From Saccharopolyspora dendranthemae (GTDB lineage: Bacteria > Actinomycetota > Actinomycetes > Mycobacteriales > Pseudonocardiaceae): 64,000 nucleotides of DNA. A model generated the notes under the pieces. That model saw only the letters and a program-made list of their open reading frames with translations, was not told where the DNA came from and did no database searches. The translations under genes were made by a program, and so were the position numbers. The stretch spans positions 1,178,001-1,242,000 of the forward strand of contig NZ_VIWX01000002.1 in assembly GCF_007829955.1 (NCBI RefSeq), written 5' to 3'. This document shows positions 26,175-35,167 of this stretch, in pieces (positions within the stretch are counted from its first letter, which is position 1; each line of letters starts with the position of its first letter).

Positions 26175-27494
26175 TCAGGGCCGGGTCAGGGCGTCCGGAG
26201 CCCATGGCAGGTCGGCGGTTCCGTGCTTGGCGGCCCGCACGTCACCGGAGCGCGCGTGGCCTTCGAAGAGCTCGACTCGCGCGGCCCGTCCGCAGATCTC
26301 GCCCAGCTCGGCGCTGGCGGCCGGGTCGGTGACCTCCTGGTAGGTGACGGTCTTGAGGTACTTGCCGACCCAGAGACCACCGGTGTAGCGAGCGGCACCT
26401 CGGGTGGGCAGCACGTGGTTGGTGCCGATCACCTTGTCCCCGTACGAGACGCAGGTCCCCTCGCCCAGGAAGAGCGCGCCGTAGTTGCGCATCTTCTCCA
26501 GCGCTTCGCGGGGTCGTTCGGTCAGGATCTGCACGTGCTCGCTGGCGTAGGTGTCGGCCAGCCGGTAGGCCTCGTCGAGGTCGTCGACGACGTGGACCTC
26601 GCCGTGGTCGCGCCACGCGGGTTCGGCGTTGTCGCGGGTGGGCATCTCCGGCAGCAGCGCGTCGATGTGCTCGATCGCCTTGCGCCCCAACTCCTCCGAG
26701 GTCGTGATGAGCACGGCCGGCGAGTCGGGGCCGTGCTCGGCCTGGCTGAGCAGGTCGACCGCGACCACGAACGGGTCGGCGCTGTCGTCGGCGACGACGA
26801 GGACCTCGGTCGGGCCGGCGAACAGGTCGATGCCGATCTCGCCGAACAGCTGGCGCTTGGCCTCGGCGACGAAGGCGTTGCCGGGTCCGGCGAGCATGTC
26901 GACGGGATCGATGGTCTCGGTGCCCAGCGCCATGCTCACCACCGCCTGCACCCCGCCCAGCAGGTAGATCTCGTCGGCGCCCGCCAGGTGCATCGCGGCG
27001 ACGGTGGCGTCGGGGATCTCGCCGCGGATCGGCGGCGTGCTCGCGATGACGCGTGGGACCCCGGCCGCCTTGGCGGTCAGGATGGTCATGTGCGCCGAGG
27101 CCAGCAGCGGGTAGCGCCCGCCCGGCACGTACGCGCCCGCCGCGGCGACCGGGATGTGCTTCTGGCCCAGGTGCACGCCCGGCAGCGTCTCGACCTCGAT
27201 CTCCCGCATCGACTCCAGCTGCTTCTCGGCGAACCCGCGCACCTGCTGCTGGACGAATCGGATGTCGGCGATGACCTGCTCGGGAACGCGCGCCATGATC
27301 TCGTCGATCTGCGCCTGCGAGAGCCGGAACGACTCCGGCTCCCACTTGTCGAACCGGGCGGAGTGCTCCCGCACCGCCTCGTCTCCGCGCGCCCGGATGT
27401 CGGCGATGATCGCGGCGACCTTCTCCTGCACGTCGGGCAGCGACGTCGTGGTGGCAGCCGAGGTCTGCTGGGCCCGCTTCAGCGCGAACGTCAT
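26175..27494 (-). CDS. histidinol-dehydrogenase-family catabolic dehydrogenase
   Basis: The 439-residue protein is full length for the HisD family. It shows AAAGAYVPGGRYPLLASAHM, MLAGPGNAFVAEAKRQLFG and the C-terminal NHVLPTRGAARYTGGLWVGK. HisD-type enzymes oxidise an alcohol through an aldehyde to an acid with NAD and zinc. The setting beside an MHS transporter under a divergent LacI regulator argues against histidine synthesis and for a catabolic relative, such as those oxidising sulfopropanediol-type or other polyols; the substrate is not proved. The ATG is 17 bases from the first LacI operator and lies after CGGGAGGGAACC. Confidence 0.82.
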   Translation of the reverse strand: MTFALKRAQQTSAATTTSLPDVQEKVAAIIADIRARGDEAVREHSARFDKWEPESFRLSQAQIDEIMARVPEQVIADIRFVQQQVRGFAEKQLESMREIEVETLPGVHLGQKHIPVAAAGAYVPGGRYPLLASAHMTILTAKAAGVPRVIASTPPIRGEIPDATVAAMHLAGADEIYLLGGVQAVVSMALGTETIDPVDMLAGPGNAFVAEAKRQLFGEIGIDLFAGPTEVLVVADDSADPFVVAVDLLSQAEHGPDSPAVLITTSEELGRKAIEHIDALLPEMPTRDNAEPAWRDHGEVHVVDDLDEAYRLADTYASEHVQILTERPREALEKMRNYGALFLGEGTCVSYGDKVIGTNHVLPTRGAARYTGGLWVGKYLKTVTYQEVTDPAASAELGEICGRAARVELFEGHARSGDVRAAKHGTADLPWAPDALTRP

Positions 27495-27510
27495 GGTTCC
27501 CTCCCGAGAT

Positions 27511-27522
27511 GTTTACGTACAC
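27511..27522. promoter_or_regulatory. LacI-type operator, site 1
   Basis: GTTTACGTACAC is a near-perfect palindrome centred on CG, the form used by LacI-family regulators. It lies just upstream of the dehydrogenase start and should block its promoter when occupied. Confidence 0.7.
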
Positions 27523-27544
27523 ATGAACCCTAGAGGGCGCGGAT

Positions 27545-27556
27545 GTTTACGTAAAC
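27545..27556. promoter_or_regulatory. LacI-type operator, site 2
   Basis: GTTTACGTAAAC is a perfect 12-base palindrome centred on CG. It is 34 bases centre to centre from site 1, about three helix turns, and 45 bases before the LacI gene. The arrangement suits control of both divergent genes. Confidence 0.78.
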
Positions 27557-27601
27557 CCCGTAGGATGGGCTTCCTCGATGCAGACGCGAAGGAGGTGCCG
27601 G

Positions 27602-28603
27602 GTGGTCACCAGCCGGGACGTGGCACGGCTGGCCGGCGTGTCCCAGATGACCGTGTCCCGAGTCCTGCAGGACAACGGGAAGGTCGCGCCGCAGACGCGG
27701 GAGCGCGTGCTGGCCGCGATGCGGGAGGCCGGCTACCGGCCGCACGCCGCCGCGCGCACCATGCGCACCCGCCGCACCTCGACGGTCGGCGTCGTCGTCG
27801 CCGACATCACCAACCCCTTCTACCCGCAGCTGCTCGAAGCCGTCGCCGAAGCGCTCGACGCGGCCGGGCAGCGCGTGGTGCTGTGGAACGGCCCCGACGG
27901 TTCGGGCGCGCTGGAGTCCCTCGACGAAGGAACCGTGGACGGACTGATCTTCACCACGGTCACCGAGGCGACGCCGCAGCTCACCGACGCGGTGACCCGG
28001 GCCGAGCCGATCGTGCTGCTGCACCGCGGACTCGACGAGCTCGACTGCGACCAGGTCACCACCGACAACGCCGCGGGCGGCCGCGCGGTGGCCGACTACC
28101 TGGTGGACACCGGCCACACCCGGATCGGATTCTTGCGCGGGCCCGAACTCCCGAGCACCGCGCGTCATCGCGAGGACGGGTTCCGCCGACGTCTCGCCGA
28201 TCTCGGCCACCCGCTGGCCGAAGACCTCAGCGTTGCAGGCGGTTTCGCCCACGACCTCGCCCGCTCGGCGATGCGCGAGCTGCTTCAGAGGCCCGAACCG
28301 CCGACCGCGGTGTTCTGCGCCAACGACCTCACCGCCCTGGGCGCGGTCGACGGCGCGGTCTCGCTCGGGCGCGGCGTCCCGGAGGACGTGTGGGTGATCG
28401 GCTACGACGACATCGCGATGACCGCGTGGGATTCCTACGACATCACCACCGTGCGCCAGCCGATCGCCGAGATGGCCCGCGCAGCGGTCCGGCGGTTGCT
28501 GGAGCGGATCGACGACCGCGACCTGCCGGCCCGCCGGGACCGCTTCCCGAGCGAACTCGTCGTGCGCGGCTCCACCGCGCGCACCGCGCGTCCAGCGAGT
28601 TGA
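27602..28603 (+). CDS. LacI-family transcriptional regulator
   Basis: The 333-residue protein has the LacI helix-turn-helix and hinge (SRDVARLAGVSQMTVSRVLQ, then TVGVVVADITNPFY) and a periplasmic-binding-protein-like ligand domain ending VIGYDDIAMTAWDSYDITTVRQP. It should bind the two GTTTACGT palindromes in the 108-base divergent spacer and repress the dehydrogenase/MHS pair and itself. The GTG start was chosen because GGAGGT lies 5-6 bases upstream; the in-frame ATG at 27578 has no such site. Confidence 0.88.
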   Translation: MVTSRDVARLAGVSQMTVSRVLQDNGKVAPQTRERVLAAMREAGYRPHAAARTMRTRRTSTVGVVVADITNPFYPQLLEAVAEALDAAGQRVVLWNGPDGSGALESLDEGTVDGLIFTTVTEATPQLTDAVTRAEPIVLLHRGLDELDCDQVTTDNAAGGRAVADYLVDTGHTRIGFLRGPELPSTARHREDGFRRRLADLGHPLAEDLSVAGGFAHDLARSAMRELLQRPEPPTAVFCANDLTALGAVDGAVSLGRGVPEDVWVIGYDDIAMTAWDSYDITTVRQPIAEMARAAVRRLLERIDDRDLPARRDRFPSELVVRGSTARTARPAS

Positions 28604-28660
28604 CCCGACGTCTGCCAGACTCGGATGGCGTTGTGCGGCCGGAACATCGAGAGGCTCGCG

Positions 28661-29644
28661 ATGGCTTCTTTCCCGACGGCGCTGGGCCTGTCAGCGGAAC
28701 GGACCCGGCAGCTGATGGGCTCCGCCGGGCTCGCGCCGTCGCTGCACAACCGGCAGCCGTGGCGATTCCGGCTCACCGAACAGGTCATCGAGGTGCACGC
28801 CGACCCGCAGCGGCGGCTGCCCGCGGCCGACCCCGATGATCGCGAGCTGCGCCTGGCCTGCGGTGCGGCGATCATGAACTTGCGGCTCGCGCTGGCCGAC
28901 GCGGGGGTCCGCCCGCTCGTGGACCCGCCGCCGCCCGCTGGTTCGCCGACGACACTCGCCGAGATCCGCGGCGGCGGGCGGGCTGTGCCGACGCCCGCCG
29001 AACGCGCGCTCCACGACGCGATCGCCCGCAGGCGCAGCAACCGACGCCCGTTCCGCGAGATCCCGGTACCGGTGGCCGACCGCAACGCGCTCATCGACGC
29101 CGCGCAGCAGGAGCAGGGGTGGTTGCACGTGCTCACCCGCACCGAGCTGGACCCGTTCGCGGAACTGGTGCACCGCGCCCACCGGACGCAGGTCGACGAC
29201 GAGGAGTTCCGCGCGGAGTTCGACCGCTGGACCGGACGCCGTCGCGATGAGCCCGAGGGCGTGCCGACCTCGTCGTCGGGCCCTCGACCCGAACCTCAGG
29301 ACCTGTGGGTGGTCCGGGACTTCTCCGCGGGCCAAGCCCCCGAGCGGGTCGCCGGCAAGGACTTCGAGCGCGAGCCCCTGCTTGCGGTGCTGTGCTCGCA
29401 CCACGACAGCAGGGCCGACGAGCTCCGAGCCGGGCAGGCCATGCAACGCGTCCTGCTGACCGCCTGCGCCCACGGCCTCTCCTCGTCCGTGCTCTCGGTG
29501 GTTACCGAAGTCGCCGAGACCCGCGATCAGCTGCGCTCGATGCTGGGCGGCTCGCTGCACCCCCAGACCGTGCTGCGCTTCGGTTACGGACCGCCCGTGC
29601 CGGAAACACCCCGGCGTGACCCCGCGGATCTGCTGATGGACTAG
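28661..29644 (+). CDS. Acg-type nitroreductase-like protein
   Basis: The 327-residue protein resembles the Acg/Rv2032 family: APSLHNRQPWRFRL near residue 25, IARRRSNRRPF near 132, and a C-terminal half with CSHHDSRADELRAGQAMQRVLLTACAHGL. These are two nitroreductase-like domains that bind or sequester FMN; several members lack reductase activity and are induced under dormancy or hypoxia. No DosR box was identified upstream. The ATG at 28661 is preceded by GAGAGGCTCGCG; an in-frame ATG at 28625 is an alternative. It follows the LacI gene on the same strand. Confidence 0.78.
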   Translation: MASFPTALGLSAERTRQLMGSAGLAPSLHNRQPWRFRLTEQVIEVHADPQRRLPAADPDDRELRLACGAAIMNLRLALADAGVRPLVDPPPPAGSPTTLAEIRGGGRAVPTPAERALHDAIARRRSNRRPFREIPVPVADRNALIDAAQQEQGWLHVLTRTELDPFAELVHRAHRTQVDDEEFRAEFDRWTGRRRDEPEGVPTSSSGPRPEPQDLWVVRDFSAGQAPERVAGKDFEREPLLAVLCSHHDSRADELRAGQAMQRVLLTACAHGLSSSVLSVVTEVAETRDQLRSMLGGSLHPQTVLRFGYGPPVPETPRRDPADLLMD

Positions 29645-29719
29645 GTGGCGCTGCCGGGCGGGTGGGCAGCTGGGTGGAGTTCGGGCAGGATGGGACTTCG
29701 GCTGCACGAGGAGGTGCGC

Positions 29720-30289
29720 ATGGCGAAGCTGATCTACTCCGCGATCGGTTCGCTCGACGGTTATCTGAACGACTCCGAGGGGCGCTACGACTGGGCGGTT
29801 CCCAGCGACGAGGTGTTCGCCTTCATCAACGACCGCGAGCGCAGCGCGGGCACCTACCTCTACGGGCGGCGGATGTACGAGGAGATGATCGCCTGGGAGA
29901 CAGGCGATTTCACCGCGGAGGGCCCGCTGATGGAGGACTTCGCGCACCTGTGGCGCAAGGCGGAGAAGGTCGTGTTCTCCCGGACGCTGGCCGGTGTCTC
30001 CACTAGCCGGACGCGGTTGATGCGGGAATTCGAGCCGGAGTCCATCCGTCGGCTCAAGGAGTCCTGCGACGACGACCTGCTCATCGGCGGAGCCGTGCTG
30101 GGCGGTCAGGCGCTGGAGGCGGGCCTGGTCGACGAGGTCCAGGTGTACTTCGCGCCGATCCTGATCGGCGGCGGCACCCGGGTCTTCCCGTCGAACGCCC
30201 GGGTGCCGCTGAACCTCGTGGAGCACAAGCGCTTCGACAACGGCATGACGTTCCACCGCTACGCTTGCGCGGGACACGGCCAGCCGTGA
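29720..30289 (+). CDS. dihydrofolate-reductase-fold (RibD C-terminal) protein
   Basis: The 189-residue protein has the DHFR/RibD-C fold: LIYSAIGSLDGYLND at the start, TYLYGRRMYEEM near 52, DDLLIGGAVLGGQAL near 125 and VQVYFAPILIGGGTRVF near 147. It likely uses NADPH to reduce a small pterin- or pyrimidine-like substrate; it is not the essential folate enzyme. GAGGAGGTGCGC precedes the ATG. Its stop codon lies inside the hairpin that ends transcription at 30281-30329. Confidence 0.8.
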   Translation: MAKLIYSAIGSLDGYLNDSEGRYDWAVPSDEVFAFINDRERSAGTYLYGRRMYEEMIAWETGDFTAEGPLMEDFAHLWRKAEKVVFSRTLAGVSTSRTRLMREFEPESIRRLKESCDDDLLIGGAVLGGQALEAGLVDEVQVYFAPILIGGGTRVFPSNARVPLNLVEHKRFDNGMTFHRYACAGHGQP

Positions 30290-30329
30290 GCCTCCCGGGA
30301 GTGGTGGGAGTCCAGGAGGCTCACGGCTG
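30281..30329. terminator. bidirectional hairpin terminator
   Basis: CAGCCGTGAGCCTCC (30281-30295) pairs perfectly with GGAGGCTCACGGCTG (30315-30329) around a 19-base loop. It sits between the convergent DHFR-fold gene and ahcY and overlaps the former's stop. There is no strong U-tract, as is usual in actinomycetes. Confidence 0.7.
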
Positions 30330-30334
30330 GTTGC

Positions 30335-31792
<1,458 letters not shown>

Positions 31793-31950
31793 GACTTTCC
31801 TTCCAGTGCAAGATCAGTTGACATACCCGTCCTACGTGGACGGTTGCGGCGAATGCCCGGACGCGATCACGCGGAGTCGGCGGAAATCCGGCTCAACGCG
31901 GCTTTCGCTCGTGGGGCAGCGGGCCGCGATCCCCCTCGCGACATCAAAAT

Positions 31951-32045
31951 GGGCACCTCCGTCAGGAGGCGCCCTTACCGTGCTGTCCCTTTACCCCGCC
32001 GGCCGAGCGTGGCGGACCTGATGTCCGTTGCAGCGCCTCTCAGCC
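31951..32045 (-). ncRNA. SAH riboswitch overlapping an intrinsic terminator
   Basis: On the minus strand, GGCTGAG (32045-32039) pairs with CTCGGCC (32007-32001) as P1. CGGAC (32027-32023) and GTCCG (32017-32013) form P2. AGGCGC (from 32038) pairs with GCGCCT near 31971-31967 as P4. The core GCGCTGCAACGG and GCCACGCTCGG fits the SAH (ahcY) riboswitch consensus. The P4 3' strand is also the left arm of a 10-bp hairpin (31974-31965 with 31960-31951, TGAC loop) followed by ATTTT, a terminator. SAH binding should stabilise P4, prevent the terminator and turn ahcY on. The pairings are seen; the ligand response is inferred from the family. Confidence 0.85.
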
Positions 32046-32090
32046 AGCGGTCGCGCTCCGGATCGGAGCGCATCGAGTCGGTCGAACCCG

Positions 32091-32114
32091 GCGTGACCAA
32101 AATTTTGGTGACGC
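32091..32114. promoter_or_regulatory. palindrome over the ahcY promoter -10 region
   Basis: ACCAAAATTTTGGT is a perfect 14-base palindrome, extended by GCGT/ACGC arms with one mismatched pair to 24 bases. It is AT-rich against a GC-rich background and covers the presumed -10 of the ahcY promoter, so it is a likely operator for an unidentified repressor. Confidence 0.55.
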
Positions 32115-32130
32115 TCGCGCGCTTTGTCAA
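32102..32130 (-). promoter_or_regulatory. probable ahcY promoter
   Basis: On the minus strand TTGACA (32130-32125) is followed after 17 bases by CAAAAT (32107-32102). Start of transcription would fall near 32095, about 50 bases before the riboswitch fold. The -35 is a perfect match; the -10 is weak. Confidence 0.5.
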
Positions 32131-32303
32131 GCGGGTCGATCACCGCGGCCGCCGCGAGCCCAACCCCACAAAGCGTCTCCCGTCCATCACCAGAACAGGT
32201 GATATCCGGCGTCCGGACCCTCGTGGCTTCTGAGCAATCGCGCGCGATCGCGCAGACTACTGGCGTCAATCCATTTAGGTCACAGCTAAAGAATGCGGCG
32301 CTC

Positions 32304-34217
32304 ATGACACTTGTTGGCGGATTTCGTGAAGTGGACGAGAACGCGGCGCTCCCGGCCCACCGGCAGGAGGCGCTCCGCGAGGAGGACCCCGGTACGGCCA
32401 TAGCCATGCGAACGTTCTTCACTCCGCCGTTCGCCGACCTGCCCGTCGATCTCTACGCCAAGATCGAGGACGGCGCCGCCACCCGGCATCGCACGGCCGT
32501 CACGGTCCACCCGCACAGCACGCTGTCGACCTCGACCTACTTCGGGCGCTTCCCCGCCAGCTACTGGCAGCGGTGGACCGCCGTCACCCGAGTGATCATC
32601 CGCGCGACGGTCAGCGGGGCCGGGATCGTGCGCGTCATGGCTTCCGATGCCAAGGGGGCCGGCCGAACCCTGCACACCGAGCGCGTCTCGGGCACCACCG
32701 AGTCCCAGGTGCAGTGGACCGCCGACATCGGCAAGTTCGCCGACGGCGGGGCGATCTGGCTGGACCTGATCACCGAAGCGGACCCGCTGCAGGTCGCCGA
32801 CGTCGAGTGGCTGGTGCCGCACCCGCCGCGCAGCCGCCCCACTTCCGCGGTCATGTGCACCCACAACCGCCCGGACGACTGCCTCAACACGCTGCGCGCG
32901 CTGGCCGCCGACCCGGCCGCGATGCGCGCGCTCTCCGCCGTCTACGTGGTCGACCAGGGGGACGACACCCTCGAGTCGCGGGAGTCCTTCGACGCCGTCC
33001 GGGGAATGCTGGGCGGTCTGCTGCAGTACCGGCGGCAGCGCAACCTCGGTGGCGCGGGCGGGTTCACCCGCGGTCTGCACGAAACGCTGGCCGACGAGGA
33101 CGCCGTGGTCAACGCGCTGTTCATGGACGACGACATCCTGCTGGAACCGGACACGCTGGTGCGGATGACGACCTTCGCCGACTCGGCCGTCGAGCCGGTC
33201 GTGGTCGGCTCCCAGATGCTCCAGCTGCTGCACCCGTACCGGATCCACGTCTCGGCCGAGCACGCCCGCTTCACGACCATCGAGCCGGGTTTGGCCGTCG
33301 ACGGCGGCCTGGACCGCGCCGACCTCACCGAGGACCTGCAGGACCTCCGGGTCGACGCCGATTACAACGCCTGGTGGTGCTGCCTGCTGCCGTCGGAGAT
33401 CGTGCGCGACGCCGGCTACCCCATCCCGATGTTCTTCCAGTGGGACGACGTGGAGTTCGGCTACCGCATCCGGGGCCGGGGGCACGCGACGATCACGCTG
33501 CCCGGCGCGGCGGTGTGGCACGCCGACTTCGACTGGAAGGACGAGGAGAGCTGGGTCCGCTACTTCACCCTCCGCAACGCGCTGATCATCGACGCGCTGC
33601 ACGGCGACTTCAACCCGACGGCGAGCGCGAAGGTCTTCCTCCGCTGGACGGCCGAGTGCCTGGTGTCGATGCGGTACGCGCAGGCGGAGGTGCTCATCGC
33701 GGCGGTGCAGGACTTCCTGCGCGGTCCGGGCGTGCTGCGCGACGGCGACGCCGGAACCCTCCGGCGGATCGCCGCGATCCGCGCTCCTCACGCCGAGACC
33801 GCCCGGTACTCGCCCTCGCAGGTGCCCGGTCTGGGCGGCTCGTCCCGGCCCCTCGCCAAGGCCGGACCGGACCCGGCCCGACGTCGGCTGGTCCTGGCCA
33901 AGCGCCTGGTGTGGCACCTGCTCGGCAAGGTCGGCGGTTCCGCCTCCATCTCCTCCGGTGACGCTCACTGGTGGCACGTCGGCCTGTTCGAGACCGCGGT
34001 CGTCACCGACGCCTCCCAGGAATCGGTCTCGATCCGCCGGGTCGATCGCGACGAACTGCGCCGAGTCGGGAGGAAGGCGCTGCGCGCGGCATTGCGGCTG
34101 CGCCGGGAAGGAGAACGGGCGCGCGGCGCGTGGCGCGACGGCCACGGCGCGCTCACCGACAGGAAGAACTGGACGCGCCTGTTCCAGCTCGACGAAACCG
34201 ACTCTTCCAAGGAGTAG
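32304..34217 (+). CDS. glfT2: galactofuranosyltransferase GlfT2-like (GT2)
   Basis: The 637-residue protein matches GlfT2 in layout and, with this start, in length. It has an N-terminal beta-sandwich (YFGRFPASYWQRWT), then a GT-A domain starting SAVMCTHNRPDDC. It includes the metal motif FMDDDILLEPDTL, the acceptor region WWCCLLPSEIV, and the catalytic base segment QWDDVEFGYRIRGRG followed by AVWHADF. GlfT2 polymerises alternating galactofuranose linkages of cell-wall arabinogalactan on a lipid carrier. The start is uncertain because the leader (32.22-32.31 kb) is less GC-rich and the ribosome-binding site is weak. The next gene starts 3 bases after its stop. Confidence 0.85.
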   Translation: MTLVGGFREVDENAALPAHRQEALREEDPGTAIAMRTFFTPPFADLPVDLYAKIEDGAATRHRTAVTVHPHSTLSTSTYFGRFPASYWQRWTAVTRVIIRATVSGAGIVRVMASDAKGAGRTLHTERVSGTTESQVQWTADIGKFADGGAIWLDLITEADPLQVADVEWLVPHPPRSRPTSAVMCTHNRPDDCLNTLRALAADPAAMRALSAVYVVDQGDDTLESRESFDAVRGMLGGLLQYRRQRNLGGAGGFTRGLHETLADEDAVVNALFMDDDILLEPDTLVRMTTFADSAVEPVVVGSQMLQLLHPYRIHVSAEHARFTTIEPGLAVDGGLDRADLTEDLQDLRVDADYNAWWCCLLPSEIVRDAGYPIPMFFQWDDVEFGYRIRGRGHATITLPGAAVWHADFDWKDEESWVRYFTLRNALIIDALHGDFNPTASAKVFLRWTAECLVSMRYAQAEVLIAAVQDFLRGPGVLRDGDAGTLRRIAAIRAPHAETARYSPSQVPGLGGSSRPLAKAGPDPARRRLVLAKRLVWHLLGKVGGSASISSGDAHWWHVGLFETAVVTDASQESVSIRRVDRDELRRVGRKALRAALRLRREGERARGAWRDGHGALTDRKNWTRLFQLDETDSSKE

Positions 34218-34220
34218 ATC

Positions 34221-35063
34221 GTGAACCTGCTGTCCCGCGCCCTCAAGCCCGTGCGAGTCGCCGCCCGGGAGAAGCTGCAGCGAGCGGTGTCCGACGCCGT
34301 CGCAGGCGTCGTCCGCCCGGAGGTCGACCGCGCCATCACCGCCACCCGCGACTTCGAGATGCGGTCCCGCCGCGACCTGTTCGCCGCCGGAGAACGCGAC
34401 GCCGCCATCTCCACGGCACGCCTGGTGCACCAGGAGATGGCCTCGGCGCGGATGCTGCCGGACCCCATCGCCACCCTCAAGCACGCGCTGTCGCTGGCAC
34501 CCGCCGACGGGATGGCGCTGGAGTTCGGCGTGTACTCCGGCACGACGCTGACCGAGATCGCGCGGTCCCGCAAGGGCGTCGACGTCTACGGCTTCGACTC
34601 GTTCGAGGGCCTGCCCGAGCACTGGCGCGCGGGCTTCCCGGAGGGCACCTTCGGCGGCGAGATGCTGCCCGACGGCCCGCCGAGGGTGAAGGGCGCCGAG
34701 CTGGTCGTCGGGTGGTTCGACGACACGCTGCCGAAGTTCCTGGAAGCCCACCGGGGCCCGGTATCGTTCCTGCACGTCGACTGCGACATCTACTCCTCCA
34801 CCAAGACCGTTCTCGAGCTCGTCGGCCCTCGCCTGCGGCCGGGTAGCGTCGTGGTGTTCGACGAGTTCTTCAACTACCCGGGCTGGCAGTTCGGCGAGTA
34901 CCGGGCTTGGGGCGAGCACGTCGACGCCACCGGTTGGAAGTTCTCCTACGAAGCGTTCACCATCGACAACGAGCAGGTGGCCGTCCGGCTGACCGACGTC
35001 GGTTCCCACGTTGACATCGAGCGGTTCGCCCCGGCTCCCCGCGCCGCGGTTCAGCACCGCTGA
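34221..35063 (+). CDS. TylF/MycF-like class I methyltransferase
   Basis: The 280-residue protein has the TylF-type fold: ALEFGVYSGTTLTEIAR (motif I, about 95), VDVYGFDSFEGLPEHWR, the metal-binding aspartates in FLHVDCDIYSST and the pair FDEFF near 215. Macrocin-type members methylate sugar hydroxyls with magnesium; cell-wall relatives may act on glycans. Being coupled to GlfT2 (GTG start 3 bases after its stop, with AAGGAG) suggests a role in modifying the galactan or a related glycolipid. That link is inference. A strong GC-rich hairpin follows. Confidence 0.75.
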   Translation: MNLLSRALKPVRVAAREKLQRAVSDAVAGVVRPEVDRAITATRDFEMRSRRDLFAAGERDAAISTARLVHQEMASARMLPDPIATLKHALSLAPADGMALEFGVYSGTTLTEIARSRKGVDVYGFDSFEGLPEHWRAGFPEGTFGGEMLPDGPPRVKGAELVVGWFDDTLPKFLEAHRGPVSFLHVDCDIYSSTKTVLELVGPRLRPGSVVVFDEFFNYPGWQFGEYRAWGEHVDATGWKFSYEAFTIDNEQVAVRLTDVGSHVDIERFAPAPRAAVQHR

Positions 35064-35070
35064 TCCGTCG

Positions 35071-35100
35071 CCCCGCCCGCCTGGTGCCGGGCGGGCGGGG
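35071..35100 (+). terminator. GC-rich hairpin terminator
   Basis: CCCCGCCCGCC (35071-35081) pairs with GGCGGGCGGGG (35090-35100) across an 8-base loop, 8 bases after the methyltransferase stop. No U-tract. Confidence 0.6.
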
Positions 35101-35167
35101 GCCGGGATTCACGAGCACGGGACCGGAGGAGAGTGGTCGTCGGCGTCCGCCTCGGAAGCGGAGGGCA

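Noticed and set aside
26175..27494. Histidine biosynthesis hisD
   Set aside because: No other his gene is adjacent, while a LacI regulator with operators and an MHS transporter are; a catabolic family member fits better.
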